From JAVBNA01 sp031551875 (lineage in GTDB: Bacteria; Bacillota; Clostridia; Oscillospirales; Acutalibacteraceae), in contig JAVBNA010000014.1 of NCBI GenBank assembly GCA_031551875.1, positions 1 through 64,000 of the forward strand: DNA of 64,000 bases, written 5' to 3'. Positions 16,752 through 25,671 of this stretch are shown here, in pieces. The position numbers and the translations under genes were made by a program. The stretch's first letter is position 1. The number at the start of each line of letters is the position of its first letter. A model generated the notes under the pieces. It had not been told where the DNA came from, ran no database searches, and saw nothing but the letters and a program-made list of their open reading frames with translations.

Positions 16752-16780
16752 ATCATATCATGGGTGTCGTTTTTTGTCAA
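16752..16780 (-). promoter_or_regulatory. Promoter of the TPP riboswitch-thiT unit
   Basis: On the minus strand TTGACA (16775-16780) and TATGAT (16752-16757) are spaced by 17 bp, placing the start just before the aptamer. Confidence 0.88.
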
Positions 16781-16785
16781 GAAAA

Positions 16786-16807
16786 GGCGCCCCATAAAAA
16801 GGGCGCC
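16786..16807 (-). terminator. Terminator after the CNNM/CBS gene
   Basis: A perfect 7-bp stem (16786-16792 with 16801-16807) with an A/T-rich loop is followed by CTTTTC on the minus strand. Confidence 0.7.
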
Positions 16808-16821
16808 CTAAAAATATAAAA

Positions 16822-18225
16822 TCAGGATTTGGGCTTGGTCTCCGGTTCAGTGGATGCATTTTTCACCAGCAGGATTTTGGAAATGCGCCGGTCCTCCACC
16901 CGCTCGACCGACAGGGAGACGCTGCCGAACTCAACCTTGGGATGCTCGCCCGGCTTGGGGATGCGCCCCAGACGGTCGACCATAAAGCCCGCGATGGTGT
17001 CATAATCCCCCTCGGGGAAGTCCACGCCCGCCAGATCGGCCACCTCGTCGATGCCGGTGGTGCCCTCAAGCGTGAAAGCGTTTTCGGACAGCTGGGAGAT
17101 TTCCTCCTCCTCGTGGTCGTATTCGTCCTGGATGTTGCCGACAATCGACTCGACGAGATCCTCCATGGTCACAAGACCCTCCGTGCCGCCGTACTCGTCC
17201 ACAATGACAGCAATCTGGGTTTTGTTGTCGGTCATCTCGGCAAACAGCTCGCTGCACTTTTTGCCCTCGGGCACGAACAGCGCCGGACGCATAATCGATT
17301 CCAGCGTGACGTCGGGGGTGACCGCGTTGCCCACATATTTCAGCAGATCCTTGACATAGAGGATGCCGAGCACCGTGTCCAGATCCTCCTCGTAGACCGG
17401 AATGCGCGAATAGCCCGAGGAGATGGCCAGTTCAACCGCTTCCTGAAGCGTCGAGGTGTTCTCGAGCGCTGTGACATCGGTGCGGTGGGTCATGACCTCA
17501 TTGGCCAGGGTATCGTCAAATTCGAAAATGCCCGCAATCATATCCTTGGCGCTGCCCTCTATGACGCCCTTTTCCTCGCCGGCGTCCACCAGCATGAGAA
17601 TTTCCTCCTCGGTGACGGTTTGCTCGTGAGCATTGGGGTCAATTCCGAACAGGCGCACGATCAGATTCGTGGAGGCGGACAGGAGCTTGATGAAGGGGCG
17701 GGTGACCTTGGCGATGAATTCCAAAACGCCGATGACGGCAAAGGAGAGCTTCTCCGCCTTTTGCAGGGCAATTTTTTTGGGCACCAGCTCGCCCAGCACC
17801 AGATTGAAGTACGCGAGCACAATGGTGATCAGGATGGTGGAAACCGTGGTCAGGACGCCGTAAGGAACGCCCGGGAACAGCGAAAACAGCGCGTCTGCGA
17901 ACGAGCCGGAAAAGCTCTGCGCCGCCGTGGCGGAGGTCAGGAAGCCTGCCAGCGTCACGCCCACCTGAATGGTGGCGAGGAAATTGCTCGAATTTTTGGT
18001 CATTCTGAGAATCTTGGCCGCGCGCTTGTGACCGTCCTCGGCGAGCCGCTTGATCTTGTTGTCGTTGAGCGAGATGATCGCGATTTCCGACGCGGCGAAA
18101 AAGGCGTTGACAAAAATCAGCAGGATCAGGATCAGGATCTGCACGAACCAGTTGCCCGCCGGTGCGGGCTGGGGTGTCACAGTAAAGAGTGGCAGTAGAA
18201 AACCGCCGTCAGGATCGGGTGCCAT
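16822..18225 (-). CDS. CNNM/CorC (HlyC) family membrane protein with CBS domains
   Basis: A 467-residue protein with the CNNM (DUF21) membrane domain (about 28-210), a CBS pair (about 220-350) and a CorC_HlyC C-terminal domain (about 365-455). The membrane domain has FVNAFFAASEIAIISL; the CBS region has GVIEGSAKDMIAGIFEFDD and VIVDEYGGTEGLVTMED. Family members take part in magnesium or other divalent cation efflux and resistance. It has its own promoter and terminator, so it is probably monocistronic. The transported ion here is not determined. Confidence 0.88.
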   Translation of the reverse strand: MAPDPDGGFLLPLFTVTPQPAPAGNWFVQILILILLIFVNAFFAASEIAIISLNDNKIKRLAEDGHKRAAKILRMTKNSSNFLATIQVGVTLAGFLTSATAAQSFSGSFADALFSLFPGVPYGVLTTVSTILITIVLAYFNLVLGELVPKKIALQKAEKLSFAVIGVLEFIAKVTRPFIKLLSASTNLIVRLFGIDPNAHEQTVTEEEILMLVDAGEEKGVIEGSAKDMIAGIFEFDDTLANEVMTHRTDVTALENTSTLQEAVELAISSGYSRIPVYEEDLDTVLGILYVKDLLKYVGNAVTPDVTLESIMRPALFVPEGKKCSELFAEMTDNKTQIAVIVDEYGGTEGLVTMEDLVESIVGNIQDEYDHEEEEISQLSENAFTLEGTTGIDEVADLAGVDFPEGDYDTIAGFMVDRLGRIPKPGEHPKVEFGSVSLSVERVEDRRISKILLVKNASTEPETKPKS

Positions 18226-18265
18226 AGGCAGAGAAAACCCCTTTCAAATGTATAAATTTAACACC

Positions 18266-18294
18266 ATGATACGAAAAAAACAACCAAATGTCAA
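18266..18294 (-). promoter_or_regulatory. Promoter of the CNNM/CBS gene
   Basis: On the minus strand TTGACA (18289-18294) and TATCAT (18266-18271) are spaced by 17 bp, about 40 nt before the start codon. Confidence 0.82.
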
Positions 18295-18324
18295 ATGGGA
18301 ATGCAAATTTTCTGAAAAAAACGG

Positions 18325-18849
18325 TCAGCCGGGCAGGTAATACTTTTCGCGCAGCGCGTGCTTTTGCGCCTCGTCCAGCAGCACTTCGGCGTTGTCCCAG
18401 AGCCACTCGCATTTCTGGTCGTTGCACAGCACGGCGAAGTCGCCGGTGACCGGGCAGATATCCGGCCAGTCCGCCTTGGCGAGCGCAAAACAGACGCGCA
18501 GCGCGAGGGAGGTTGCGCGTTCGGGCAGAAGCCCGTCGCTTTCGGCCTCGCCCAACCACGCGGCATAGTCGTCCAGAAAGGCCGTGTTTTCCTCAAGCGC
18601 CTCAATGGGGTCGTACAGCTCGAGGTTTTCGCCGCTCCACAGCAGCGCATACAGATCCTCCGGGTCGCACTCCTCGGAAAGCTGCGCCCGCTCCCGCGCC
18701 GTACCCAGCGCGATCCAGGGCGGAAATGCGCCGTTTTCGGTGGAATAGCAGACGATCAGCCCGTACACCGGCTCTTGAAGGGCATAGCCCTTGACCTGTT
18801 TGATGATCTCTTCGGCCATGCGGGTCACAAGCGTATCGGCTCGGTTCAT
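18325..18849 (-). CDS. Uncharacterised acidic protein, last gene of the srtB operon
   Basis: A 174-residue soluble protein that I do not recognise with certainty. It is acidic, lacks a signal peptide or membrane helix, and has an N-terminal helix (to 25), a strand GLIVCYSTENGAF and several Trp-containing helices. The layout recalls small DUF4303-like proteins but this is weak. AGGAGG precedes the start. It follows the MoCF/pseudo-sortase/SpoIID gene by 24 nt on the same strand, so it is probably the last gene of that operon. Confidence 0.6.
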   Translation of the reverse strand: MNRADTLVTRMAEEIIKQVKGYALQEPVYGLIVCYSTENGAFPPWIALGTARERAQLSEECDPEDLYALLWSGENLELYDPIEALEENTAFLDDYAAWLGEAESDGLLPERATSLALRVCFALAKADWPDICPVTGDFAVLCNDQKCEWLWDNAEVLLDEAQKHALREKYYLPG

Positions 18850-18873
18850 GCGGCGTCCCTCCTTTCGGCGGCT

Positions 18874-21606
18874 TTAGCCATTGACAATTTTGACGCCGGT
18901 GTAGTAGTGCTTGAGGATTTCCTCATAGCCGCACCCTTTTTTGGCCATCCCGTCGGCGCCCTTCTGCGGCATGCCGACGCCGTGGCCCCAGCCGTAGGTC
19001 GTGATGACAAAGCTGTCGGAGGACTCCTTGTATTCCACGGTGAAGGCATGCGAACGCATGCCGCCCACGGCGCTTTTGAACATGGGCCCGGTGATTTTTT
19101 TGCCCGTGCGCGCGGAGGTGGTCTGCCCGCCGATTTTCATGCCGGACACATAGCCTGCGCTCGAGCTGGCCGCCGAATCATGCTGGGTGACCGAAATCCA
19201 CTTGGACGGGTCGCCCGACAGCGTGATCCCGAAGCCGCTCTTCATTTTTTCCTTCATGGACTCAGCTGATACGGTTTTCGTCACCTTATAGCCCGAAACG
19301 CCCTTTTCCCAGCTGGAATCAACCGGGACGAGATGGGACTGGTTGTCGCCCCAGACGCTTTTATTGCTGACGGTTTTGCCCGCCGAAATCGCGAAATAGG
19401 GGGTGTAGGGTGTTTTGCCGTTCACGGTCATCTTCTTGCCCAGAACCGCCTTGACCGCGTTTTTAATCTTTGTGCCGGGGGTGCGCATGGGAACCGAGGG
19501 GACGACGCCCTTGTTGGTCTCCCACAAAATGTAGGTGTAAGCGGCCACGGCCTGCGCCTTGAGCGCATCGGTCTCATAGCCCGAGTCCATTTCGGCGGCC
19601 ACAACGCGGGCGACGATGTCCTCCGCCGACCCGGTGATGACGCTGCCTTTGTTTTTGACTTTGAGGGTTTTACCGCTGCCTGTGGGGCGGCTTTCCGTGT
19701 TTTTGGACGAGCTCTCCTTCGCAGAGCTTGCTTTGGACGAGCTCGACGCCTTGGAGGACGCCGACTTGGTGCTGCTTGTTTTGGAGGATGATCCCTTTGA
19801 GCTGGCCGATGAGGATGCGCTTGACGAAGAGGACGTGTCGGAGGAAACCTCGGTGGAGGTGCTATCGGACGAGGTCTGAAGCGCGGCGTCGGCCTCGGTG
19901 TCGTTTTGGGTCAGCATGAGCAGATAGCCCGCCTTGTCAATGTCGGGCGCAGTGCCGCCGAATTTGTCGTACCACTTCTGCGGCATCAGCGGCTGAGGAT
20001 TTTTTATGGCGGAGAGGCTGCCCAGTTGCATGAGCTGGGGACTGTCCGCATACTGCACGGCGGCGACCACCAGCTGGGCGCCCTCAAAGTCCTCACAGTC
20101 GGTCACGAGGGTGAGAATGCGGTCGTCCGAAGCGATCATTACGTCGGAATGCATCAGCGAACGCACCCGCAGCTGATAAATATATTCCGAAAAATCATAT
20201 GGCTCCATCTCGGAGGATTTGGTGTAGTCAAACTCGGATTCCTTGGCCGCCGAATCCACCAGACAGACCGAAAAAATCTGCCAGTTGCTTTCGCCGAACA
20301 GGGTGTCGAGTTTAATTGTGTTGTTTTTTATGTAAAACTCCGGCCGTCGGTACTCTTCAAGCGGCGAGAACATCGTGCCGTCGCGGTGGTTCGTGCCGTA
20401 GATGATCAGACTGCCGGTGCCTGAGCCGACGTCGTTTCCATAGTCGAAATAGGGGGTGCCGTATTTGCTCATCGCGCCGGTGAAATCCCGGTCGGCATAG
20501 ATGCCGTCGGACGATTCGGGCTGCACGACAGGGTAGTCGATCGTCGTGCCGGGGACTGTGATCCAGCCCTTGATGTCGTCGTTCTGCTCGTATAGCTTGC
20601 CGAATTTGGGGAGTGTGCCGGTGGGAAGCGTCACACTGCCCGGCTGCCCGTACATCTGACGCACCATGTCGTAGGTTTCCTCACACTGGGCGGGCGTTTT
20701 GAAAAACCCGAAAATACGCGTTCCGCCCAGCGCCCCGAAGCCCACCGCTGCCAGTACCACCAGCGAAACAAGTGAGACCACAAACGGCCGGAACGAAAAG
20801 GATTTTTTTTCCTTGCTTTGGGGTTCGGGTACAAATGGTTTTTCGGCCTGCACCGGATCTTCCGCCGCGCGTCCGGCGGCGGTAAAGGTTTTTCCGCCGT
20901 GCTCGGGTTCGTCCTCGTCCGGCGCGTCGAGGCAGGACGCTGTGCGCACAGGCAAAAGGCTGTGAAGTGCTTCCTCTTCTTCAGGAGGAGCGGCTTTCTC
21001 CTCGCGTTTGACAGCTTCCGCAACATACGGCGCGGGTTCGGCTTGTGCGGGGGGAGAGGGCTGCGGTACCTCCGGTACCGCGGGCGCCGAAACTGCCGGC
21101 GCCTGCGGCGGCGCAAAGCCCGCCGACATGGCGCGCACCACGGGGGAGGCGAGCGAATACCGCTCAGTGAGGAAGGGCATGATCGTGCCCTCCATCATGC
21201 GTGACAGGCTCGCGGGACTGTCGGGCAGAAGAATCAGAGTTTGCAGGCCGCTGATCAGAATACAGCCGTCGATGCCGTCCAAAACGCCGGGGATCGTGAT
21301 CCCGCCCGCGAGCGTCAGGGCATTTTTCACCGTCGGCGTATAGCCTGACTTGATCTCCAGCGGGACGCCCAGCGCACGGGAAATTACATTAAAGACGTTA
21401 TAGGTATCGGTGCGCAGCAGGCCGCCCGAAATGAATACCACCTGGCTGCGCGCAAAGGCGTCGGACAGCACAAGAGCCAGATCGGTGGGGTTCTGAGTCG
21501 CGCAGGCGGCCGACAGGGACTGCCCGGCCGCCCCCAGCGCGTTTTCAACACAGCTGAGGTTTTCCTGAGGCTGACGCGCCAGATAAAAGATCAGTTCGGA
21601 TTTCAT
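18874..21606 (-). CDS. MoCF-like / degenerate sortase B / SpoIID fusion protein
   Basis: A 910-residue three-part protein. Residues 1-155 resemble the MoCF (molybdopterin-binding) fold of CinA but with a degenerate loop (GGLLRTDTYN). A Pro/Glu-rich spacer leads to one membrane helix (275-293). Residues 325-555 form a class B sortase domain in which the aligned catalytic His, Cys and Arg are Thr405, Asp503 and Gln511. A Ser/Lys-rich linker (578-640) joins a SpoIID lytic-transglycosylase domain (650-910) with VVAAEM (candidate catalytic Glu672) and YGWGHGVGMPQKGA. The sortase part faces outward, so the MoCF part is cytoplasmic. GGAGG precedes the start. It follows srtB, its apparent parent. Confidence 0.85.
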   Translation of the reverse strand: MKSELIFYLARQPQENLSCVENALGAAGQSLSAACATQNPTDLALVLSDAFARSQVVFISGGLLRTDTYNVFNVISRALGVPLEIKSGYTPTVKNALTLAGGITIPGVLDGIDGCILISGLQTLILLPDSPASLSRMMEGTIMPFLTERYSLASPVVRAMSAGFAPPQAPAVSAPAVPEVPQPSPPAQAEPAPYVAEAVKREEKAAPPEEEEALHSLLPVRTASCLDAPDEDEPEHGGKTFTAAGRAAEDPVQAEKPFVPEPQSKEKKSFSFRPFVVSLVSLVVLAAVGFGALGGTRIFGFFKTPAQCEETYDMVRQMYGQPGSVTLPTGTLPKFGKLYEQNDDIKGWITVPGTTIDYPVVQPESSDGIYADRDFTGAMSKYGTPYFDYGNDVGSGTGSLIIYGTNHRDGTMFSPLEEYRRPEFYIKNNTIKLDTLFGESNWQIFSVCLVDSAAKESEFDYTKSSEMEPYDFSEYIYQLRVRSLMHSDVMIASDDRILTLVTDCEDFEGAQLVVAAVQYADSPQLMQLGSLSAIKNPQPLMPQKWYDKFGGTAPDIDKAGYLLMLTQNDTEADAALQTSSDSTSTEVSSDTSSSSSASSSASSKGSSSKTSSTKSASSKASSSSKASSAKESSSKNTESRPTGSGKTLKVKNKGSVITGSAEDIVARVVAAEMDSGYETDALKAQAVAAYTYILWETNKGVVPSVPMRTPGTKIKNAVKAVLGKKMTVNGKTPYTPYFAISAGKTVSNKSVWGDNQSHLVPVDSSWEKGVSGYKVTKTVSAESMKEKMKSGFGITLSGDPSKWISVTQHDSAASSSAGYVSGMKIGGQTTSARTGKKITGPMFKSAVGGMRSHAFTVEYKESSDSFVITTYGWGHGVGMPQKGADGMAKKGCGYEEILKHYYTGVKIVNG

Positions 21607-21653
21607 GGAAAGGTTCCTCCAGACACGGACGGCGCACCGTCCGCGGAAAAGAA

Positions 21654-22862
21654 TCAGGAAAAGGGGTCGGCTGTGATTTCCTTGGTGTAGTCGCCGTCGC
21701 CGCCATACTGCGGCACTTCGGGCTTGGTCCCGCCGAATTTCTCATACCAGATGTCGGGATAGAGCGGGTTTTCGGCTTTTTTTGCCAGCGAAACGTCGAC
21801 TTTATTTGACTCGCCGGGACGCACCTTCCGCGCGCACACAACCGTGCGGAAGCCCTCAAATTCATAGGAGCAGGTGGACAGCAGCAGGATTTTGTCATCG
21901 GCCTGGACATCCACCGGGATGTCCAGCATGGAGCGCACCCGAAGCTGGGTGACAAACCCCATGAAATCGTTGTCGTCCTGGAACTTGGTGCGGATGAAAT
22001 AAAACACGTCGCCGTGCTTCTCGTCGGTGTTGGTGATAAACACCGAGAAAACCTTCCATTCGGCGTTTTCGTAGATGGAATTAAAGGTAACCGTGGGAGA
22101 TTTTTTATAGAAGTCCAGCTTTTTATACTTTGAAATCGGCGCGAACATACTGCCGTCTGCCATATGATGCCCGTACAGGATGACGTCGCGGTAATCGTCG
22201 GTCGACATATCTATGCGCGAATCCATGAAAATGGAGCCGTAGTTGCTCTGCTTATGCTTGGGGGTGCGGTGGAGGTAATATTCCGGATCCTCCGGCGCGC
22301 TCTGGTAGACCGGATAGTCAATGACCGTGTTGTTGATTTTGATCCAGCCCGCGATGTCCTTGTTCTGGGCGTACAGCTCATCAAAGGCCTTCAGGCGTAC
22401 TTTGGGCGCGTTTGTGTCAACGGCAGTTTCGTCCGTGCCGATGTCCGCGCCGGGGTGGTACATGCCCTGATATTCCTCCTGTGCGGTGTTCTGGTTCATC
22501 GCCTTGATCACGATGTCGTTGACCAGCGTGCCGCTGAAATAGAGGAACGTCACAAGTGCTGCGATAAAAATCAGCTTGCGCAGCACGTCCCCGAAGGTGT
22601 CGCCCTTCCACGGTAAGACGGTGGCGAAAAAGCCGCGGCGCCTGGGCGGACGGTCAAGCTCCGCCCGCTGGGTGGGAAGTACACGCGCTTCCGCCTGAGG
22701 GGGCGGATAGGCTCCGTAGGTTTGGGGGGCTAAGTACGGCGAAGGGGGCGGCGTCGGCCGGTAGGCCGGCGGCGGGTTCTGGGGCTGTGGAGGATAATAC
22801 GGCTGTCCGTTTTGATTGGGGGGTGTTTGGGAGTGATTGTAAAACGGATCGTAGTGGTTCAT
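21654..22862 (-). CDS. Class B sortase with proline-rich cytoplasmic N terminus
   Basis: A 402-residue membrane-anchored transpeptidase. Residues 1-75 are Pro/Tyr/Gln-rich and followed by an Arg cluster, a membrane helix (about 97-113) and an extracellular sortase B domain. The catalytic residues are present: His232 in YGHHMADGSMF, Cys331 in LSTCSYEFEG and Arg339. A C-terminal extension with NPLYPDIWYEKFGGT is shared with the neighbouring pseudo-sortase. Its ATG directly abuts the stop codon of the cinA-like gene, with AGGAG inside that gene. No protein with a sorting signal was recognised in the window. Confidence 0.92.
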   Translation of the reverse strand: MNHYDPFYNHSQTPPNQNGQPYYPPQPQNPPPAYRPTPPPSPYLAPQTYGAYPPPQAEARVLPTQRAELDRPPRRRGFFATVLPWKGDTFGDVLRKLIFIAALVTFLYFSGTLVNDIVIKAMNQNTAQEEYQGMYHPGADIGTDETAVDTNAPKVRLKAFDELYAQNKDIAGWIKINNTVIDYPVYQSAPEDPEYYLHRTPKHKQSNYGSIFMDSRIDMSTDDYRDVILYGHHMADGSMFAPISKYKKLDFYKKSPTVTFNSIYENAEWKVFSVFITNTDEKHGDVFYFIRTKFQDDNDFMGFVTQLRVRSMLDIPVDVQADDKILLLSTCSYEFEGFRTVVCARKVRPGESNKVDVSLAKKAENPLYPDIWYEKFGGTKPEVPQYGGDGDYTKEITADPFS

Positions 22863-24353
22863 TTAGGGTCTTCTCCTTTCGTTGACGATGCGTTCGATGA
22901 TGATGTTTTGCTCCTGCGCATAGGCCGGGATAACCGGCGTGCCCGGAGGGAAGCCGGGGTTCATCGCATAACCGCCCGGTCCGGCGGATTGACGAACAGG
23001 CTGCGGCGCTGCCGCGGGCGCGCCCGCAGGGGGGACAGGCCGCTGCTGCGGCTGGGGGGATATCGAGTTCATCACAGCCGACCGGACGTTTTGGTCGAGC
23101 ACGGACAGCTCGATCGATCCGGGCAGCGGGACGGGATAGCTCATCAGATATTTGCGGATGAAGTCCAGGGCATAGAGGGTGGAGAGGTCGCGGATGGTTT
23201 CCCGGCTCTGCGTTTCACCCAGATTCAGACGTCTCACCAGTGCGTGCTTACGGTCGGCAATTGCGATGTAAACCAGCCCGACCGGCTTTTCAGGCGTGCC
23301 GCCGTCAGGGCCGGCAATGCCGGTGATGCCCACGCCCAGATCGGCATAGGACAGCTCACGCACGCCGTTCGCCATGGCGACAGCGGTTTCGGCGCTGACC
23401 TCCCCGAAGTGCTGGAGGGTTTCAATCGGCACATGGAGCACATTGACCTTTTTGTCGCCCGCATAGGCGGTGACACCCAGGTCGAAAACGCCCGACGCGC
23501 CGGGGACATTGACCAGATGAGAGGACAGGAGTCCGCCTGTGCACGACTCGGCGGCGGCAATGCGCAGCTTGTTGTATAGCAGCAGGTTGACCACGACCTC
23601 CTCAAGGCCGTTGCAGTCGACGCCCATCGCTGCCGTGCCAAAGCGGTCAAAGAGGGCGGAAAGCGTCTCCTGCACCATCTGCTCGGCGGTTTTGCTGTCA
23701 GCCGCCGTCATGTATATGCTCAAATTGTGGAGCAAACCCTTGCTTTCAAGGACAAGGGTGGGGTTGAGCTTTCCGGTGAATTCGGCGAGCTTTTCGCGCA
23801 CCGCTTCCTCGCTCAGCCCAAACAGCATGAGCTTGCGGCGCACGGTCTTGCCGCCCGCGATGTTTTCGAGGTAGGGAATCAGCTGTCCGGTCACAAGTGC
23901 GGACAGCGCGTCCGGTTCACCGGGCAGCAGGATGACCGTGTTTTCAGGAAGCTCGATCACACAGCCTGGGACCGGTGTGCCCTCGGCCTCCAGCACGACG
24001 CTGCCGCGGGGCAGCTTTGCACAGGGATAGGTGTCCGCCTTGCGCGGGTCGAGGAAAGTGAGCCGCGCGTCGATGTGCGCGGCCAGCTCCCTGTCGTATT
24101 CGAGCGGGAGACCGAGCGCCGCGGCGATCAGCTCGGCTGTGCGGTCCTCGGGCGCAAAGCCCAGCCCGCCGACAATCAGCGTGAAGGACGCGGCGTTCCG
24201 GCCGGTCAGAAAGGTTTCAAGCAGGCCGTCGATGGGGACGCTTTTAAAGCCGTCGCCCTCCGCGTAGAGTCCCGCGCCCGCGAGAGTGTAGAGAACGGCC
24301 TTGGTCTGGGCTTCGTTGTCCGCGCCGACCAGTATCACATCAAACTTTTTCAT
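22863..24353 (-). CDS. cinA: CinA-like protein (MoCF domain plus NMN deamidase domain)
   Basis: A 496-residue protein. The N-terminal half is the MoCF/CinA domain, with the usual GGLGPT loop altered to GGLGFA. The C-terminal half (about 255-410) is the nicotinamide-mononucleotide deamidase domain, with AAAESCTGGLLSSHL and GITGIAGPDGGTPEKPVG well conserved, so pyridine nucleotide salvage is likely. A Pro/Gln/Ala-rich tail (about 425-496) is unusual for CinA. The ATG at 24353 follows AAAGGGG; an upstream start would add 12 residues without support. The stop abuts the srtB start. Confidence 0.85.
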   Translation of the reverse strand: MKKFDVILVGADNEAQTKAVLYTLAGAGLYAEGDGFKSVPIDGLLETFLTGRNAASFTLIVGGLGFAPEDRTAELIAAALGLPLEYDRELAAHIDARLTFLDPRKADTYPCAKLPRGSVVLEAEGTPVPGCVIELPENTVILLPGEPDALSALVTGQLIPYLENIAGGKTVRRKLMLFGLSEEAVREKLAEFTGKLNPTLVLESKGLLHNLSIYMTAADSKTAEQMVQETLSALFDRFGTAAMGVDCNGLEEVVVNLLLYNKLRIAAAESCTGGLLSSHLVNVPGASGVFDLGVTAYAGDKKVNVLHVPIETLQHFGEVSAETAVAMANGVRELSYADLGVGITGIAGPDGGTPEKPVGLVYIAIADRKHALVRRLNLGETQSRETIRDLSTLYALDFIRKYLMSYPVPLPGSIELSVLDQNVRSAVMNSISPQPQQRPVPPAGAPAAAPQPVRQSAGPGGYAMNPGFPPGTPVIPAYAQEQNIIIERIVNERRRP

Positions 24354-24428
24354 CGTTTCCCCTTTTCCGCCCGGCGCACAGCCGCGCAAAACATTTGAAT
24401 TGCGGCGTACTCCCGACGCCGGGTTATA

Positions 24429-25598
24429 TCATTTTACCTGCATGATGCGCACACCGCCGAGCGCTTCGGCCATAAGGGCGTCGCCGTCAAGGGTTTCCTC
24501 CGCCTCTTTGACATAGTCGAGGGCGGGGCGGGTGCGCGGATGCTTCGGCGTAAAGACGGTACAGCAGTCCTCAAAGGGCTGGATGGAAATGTCATAGGTG
24601 TCGATTTTGCGCGCGATGCGGATGATCTCCTCTTTGTCCATGCCAATCAGGGGGCGAAAGACGGGCAGCGCGCTGGCCTCGTCGGTACAGCGCAGCGCCA
24701 TAATCGTCTGGCTGGCGACCTGGCCGAGGCTTTCGCCGGTGACCAGTGCCTCACAGCCCTCACGCAGCGCGATCTGTTCGGCAATTTTCATCATGTACCG
24801 GCGCATAATGACCGTAAAGAGCTCCTCCGGGCATTTGGCGCGGATCTCCTCCTGCGTTTTGGTAAAGGGCACGATAAACAGGTGGATCCACCCGGCGTAT
24901 TTCCCCACCGCCCGCAGCAGGTCGACCACCTTCTGCTCGGCGCGTTCGCTGGTGTAGGGGGGGCTGACAAAATGGACGGCGGTCAGCTGCACGCCCCGCT
25001 TGGCCATCATCCAGGCGGCGACCGGGCTGTCAATGCCGCCCGAAATCAGGAGCGCAGCCCGTCCGCCCGTGCCCACCGGCATACCGCCCGCGCCGGGCTT
25101 GCCGCCGCCGTGCACATAGGCGCCGAAGTCGCGGATTTCCACCGTGACCAGCAGCTCGGGGTTCTTCACGTCCACCCGCAGGTGGGGGTATTTCTCAAGA
25201 ATGGCTGCGCCCATGTGGGCGCAGATTTCGGGGGACTGTACCGGAAAGGTTTTGTCCGCCCGCTTGGCGGCGGCCTTGAATGTGGAGGCGGTCATCAGCT
25301 CGTCCTCAAAGTAGGACAGGCCCTTTTCCACGATGTCTCTGAGGTCTTTTTGACAGACACACGCCCGCGACAGCGCCGCGATGCCGAACACCCTGGACAG
25401 AATCTCCTCGGCGTCGAGCAGGTCGGCCTCGTCGTTTTTGGGCGCGACGTAAATGGTGGACTGTACATTGCGAATGTCAAATTCGCCCGCCGCTTTAATC
25501 CGGCGGCGTATATTTTTCAGCAGTACGCTTTCAAAAGTTTGGCGGTTGAGGCCCTTGAGCACCAACTCGCCCAGCTTGCACAGGATCAGTTCCTTCAT
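24429..25598 (-). CDS. thiI: tRNA 4-thiouridine synthase ThiI
   Basis: A 389-residue ATP-dependent sulfurtransferase that makes 4-thiouridine at position 8 of tRNA and can feed thiamine synthesis. An N-terminal ferredoxin-like/THUMP part (to about 165) precedes the PP-loop ATPase domain with LISGGIDSPVAAWMMAKRG. A C-terminal rhodanese domain is absent, as is common in Firmicutes. The ATG at 25598 is chosen because GGAG lies at the right spacing; the ATG 15 nt upstream has no Shine-Dalgarno. It follows the cysteine desulfurase, its usual sulfur donor, by about 70 nt. Confidence 0.93.
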   Translation of the reverse strand: MKELILCKLGELVLKGLNRQTFESVLLKNIRRRIKAAGEFDIRNVQSTIYVAPKNDEADLLDAEEILSRVFGIAALSRACVCQKDLRDIVEKGLSYFEDELMTASTFKAAAKRADKTFPVQSPEICAHMGAAILEKYPHLRVDVKNPELLVTVEIRDFGAYVHGGGKPGAGGMPVGTGGRAALLISGGIDSPVAAWMMAKRGVQLTAVHFVSPPYTSERAEQKVVDLLRAVGKYAGWIHLFIVPFTKTQEEIRAKCPEELFTVIMRRYMMKIAEQIALREGCEALVTGESLGQVASQTIMALRCTDEASALPVFRPLIGMDKEEIIRIARKIDTYDISIQPFEDCCTVFTPKHPRTRPALDYVKEAEETLDGDALMAEALGGVRIMQVK

Positions 25599-25671
25599 GT
25601 ATTCTGGCTCCATTTTCTAAATTTATTGCATTTCCGAAAAAAGTTTCGGGCGGTTAGAACTGGGGAAGCAA

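Noticed and set aside
19667..19875. Ser-codon-rich repetitive DNA, possible tandem repeat
   Set aside because: It encodes the flexible Ser/Lys linker of the SpoIID fusion; the unit is not regular enough to be called a DNA repeat.
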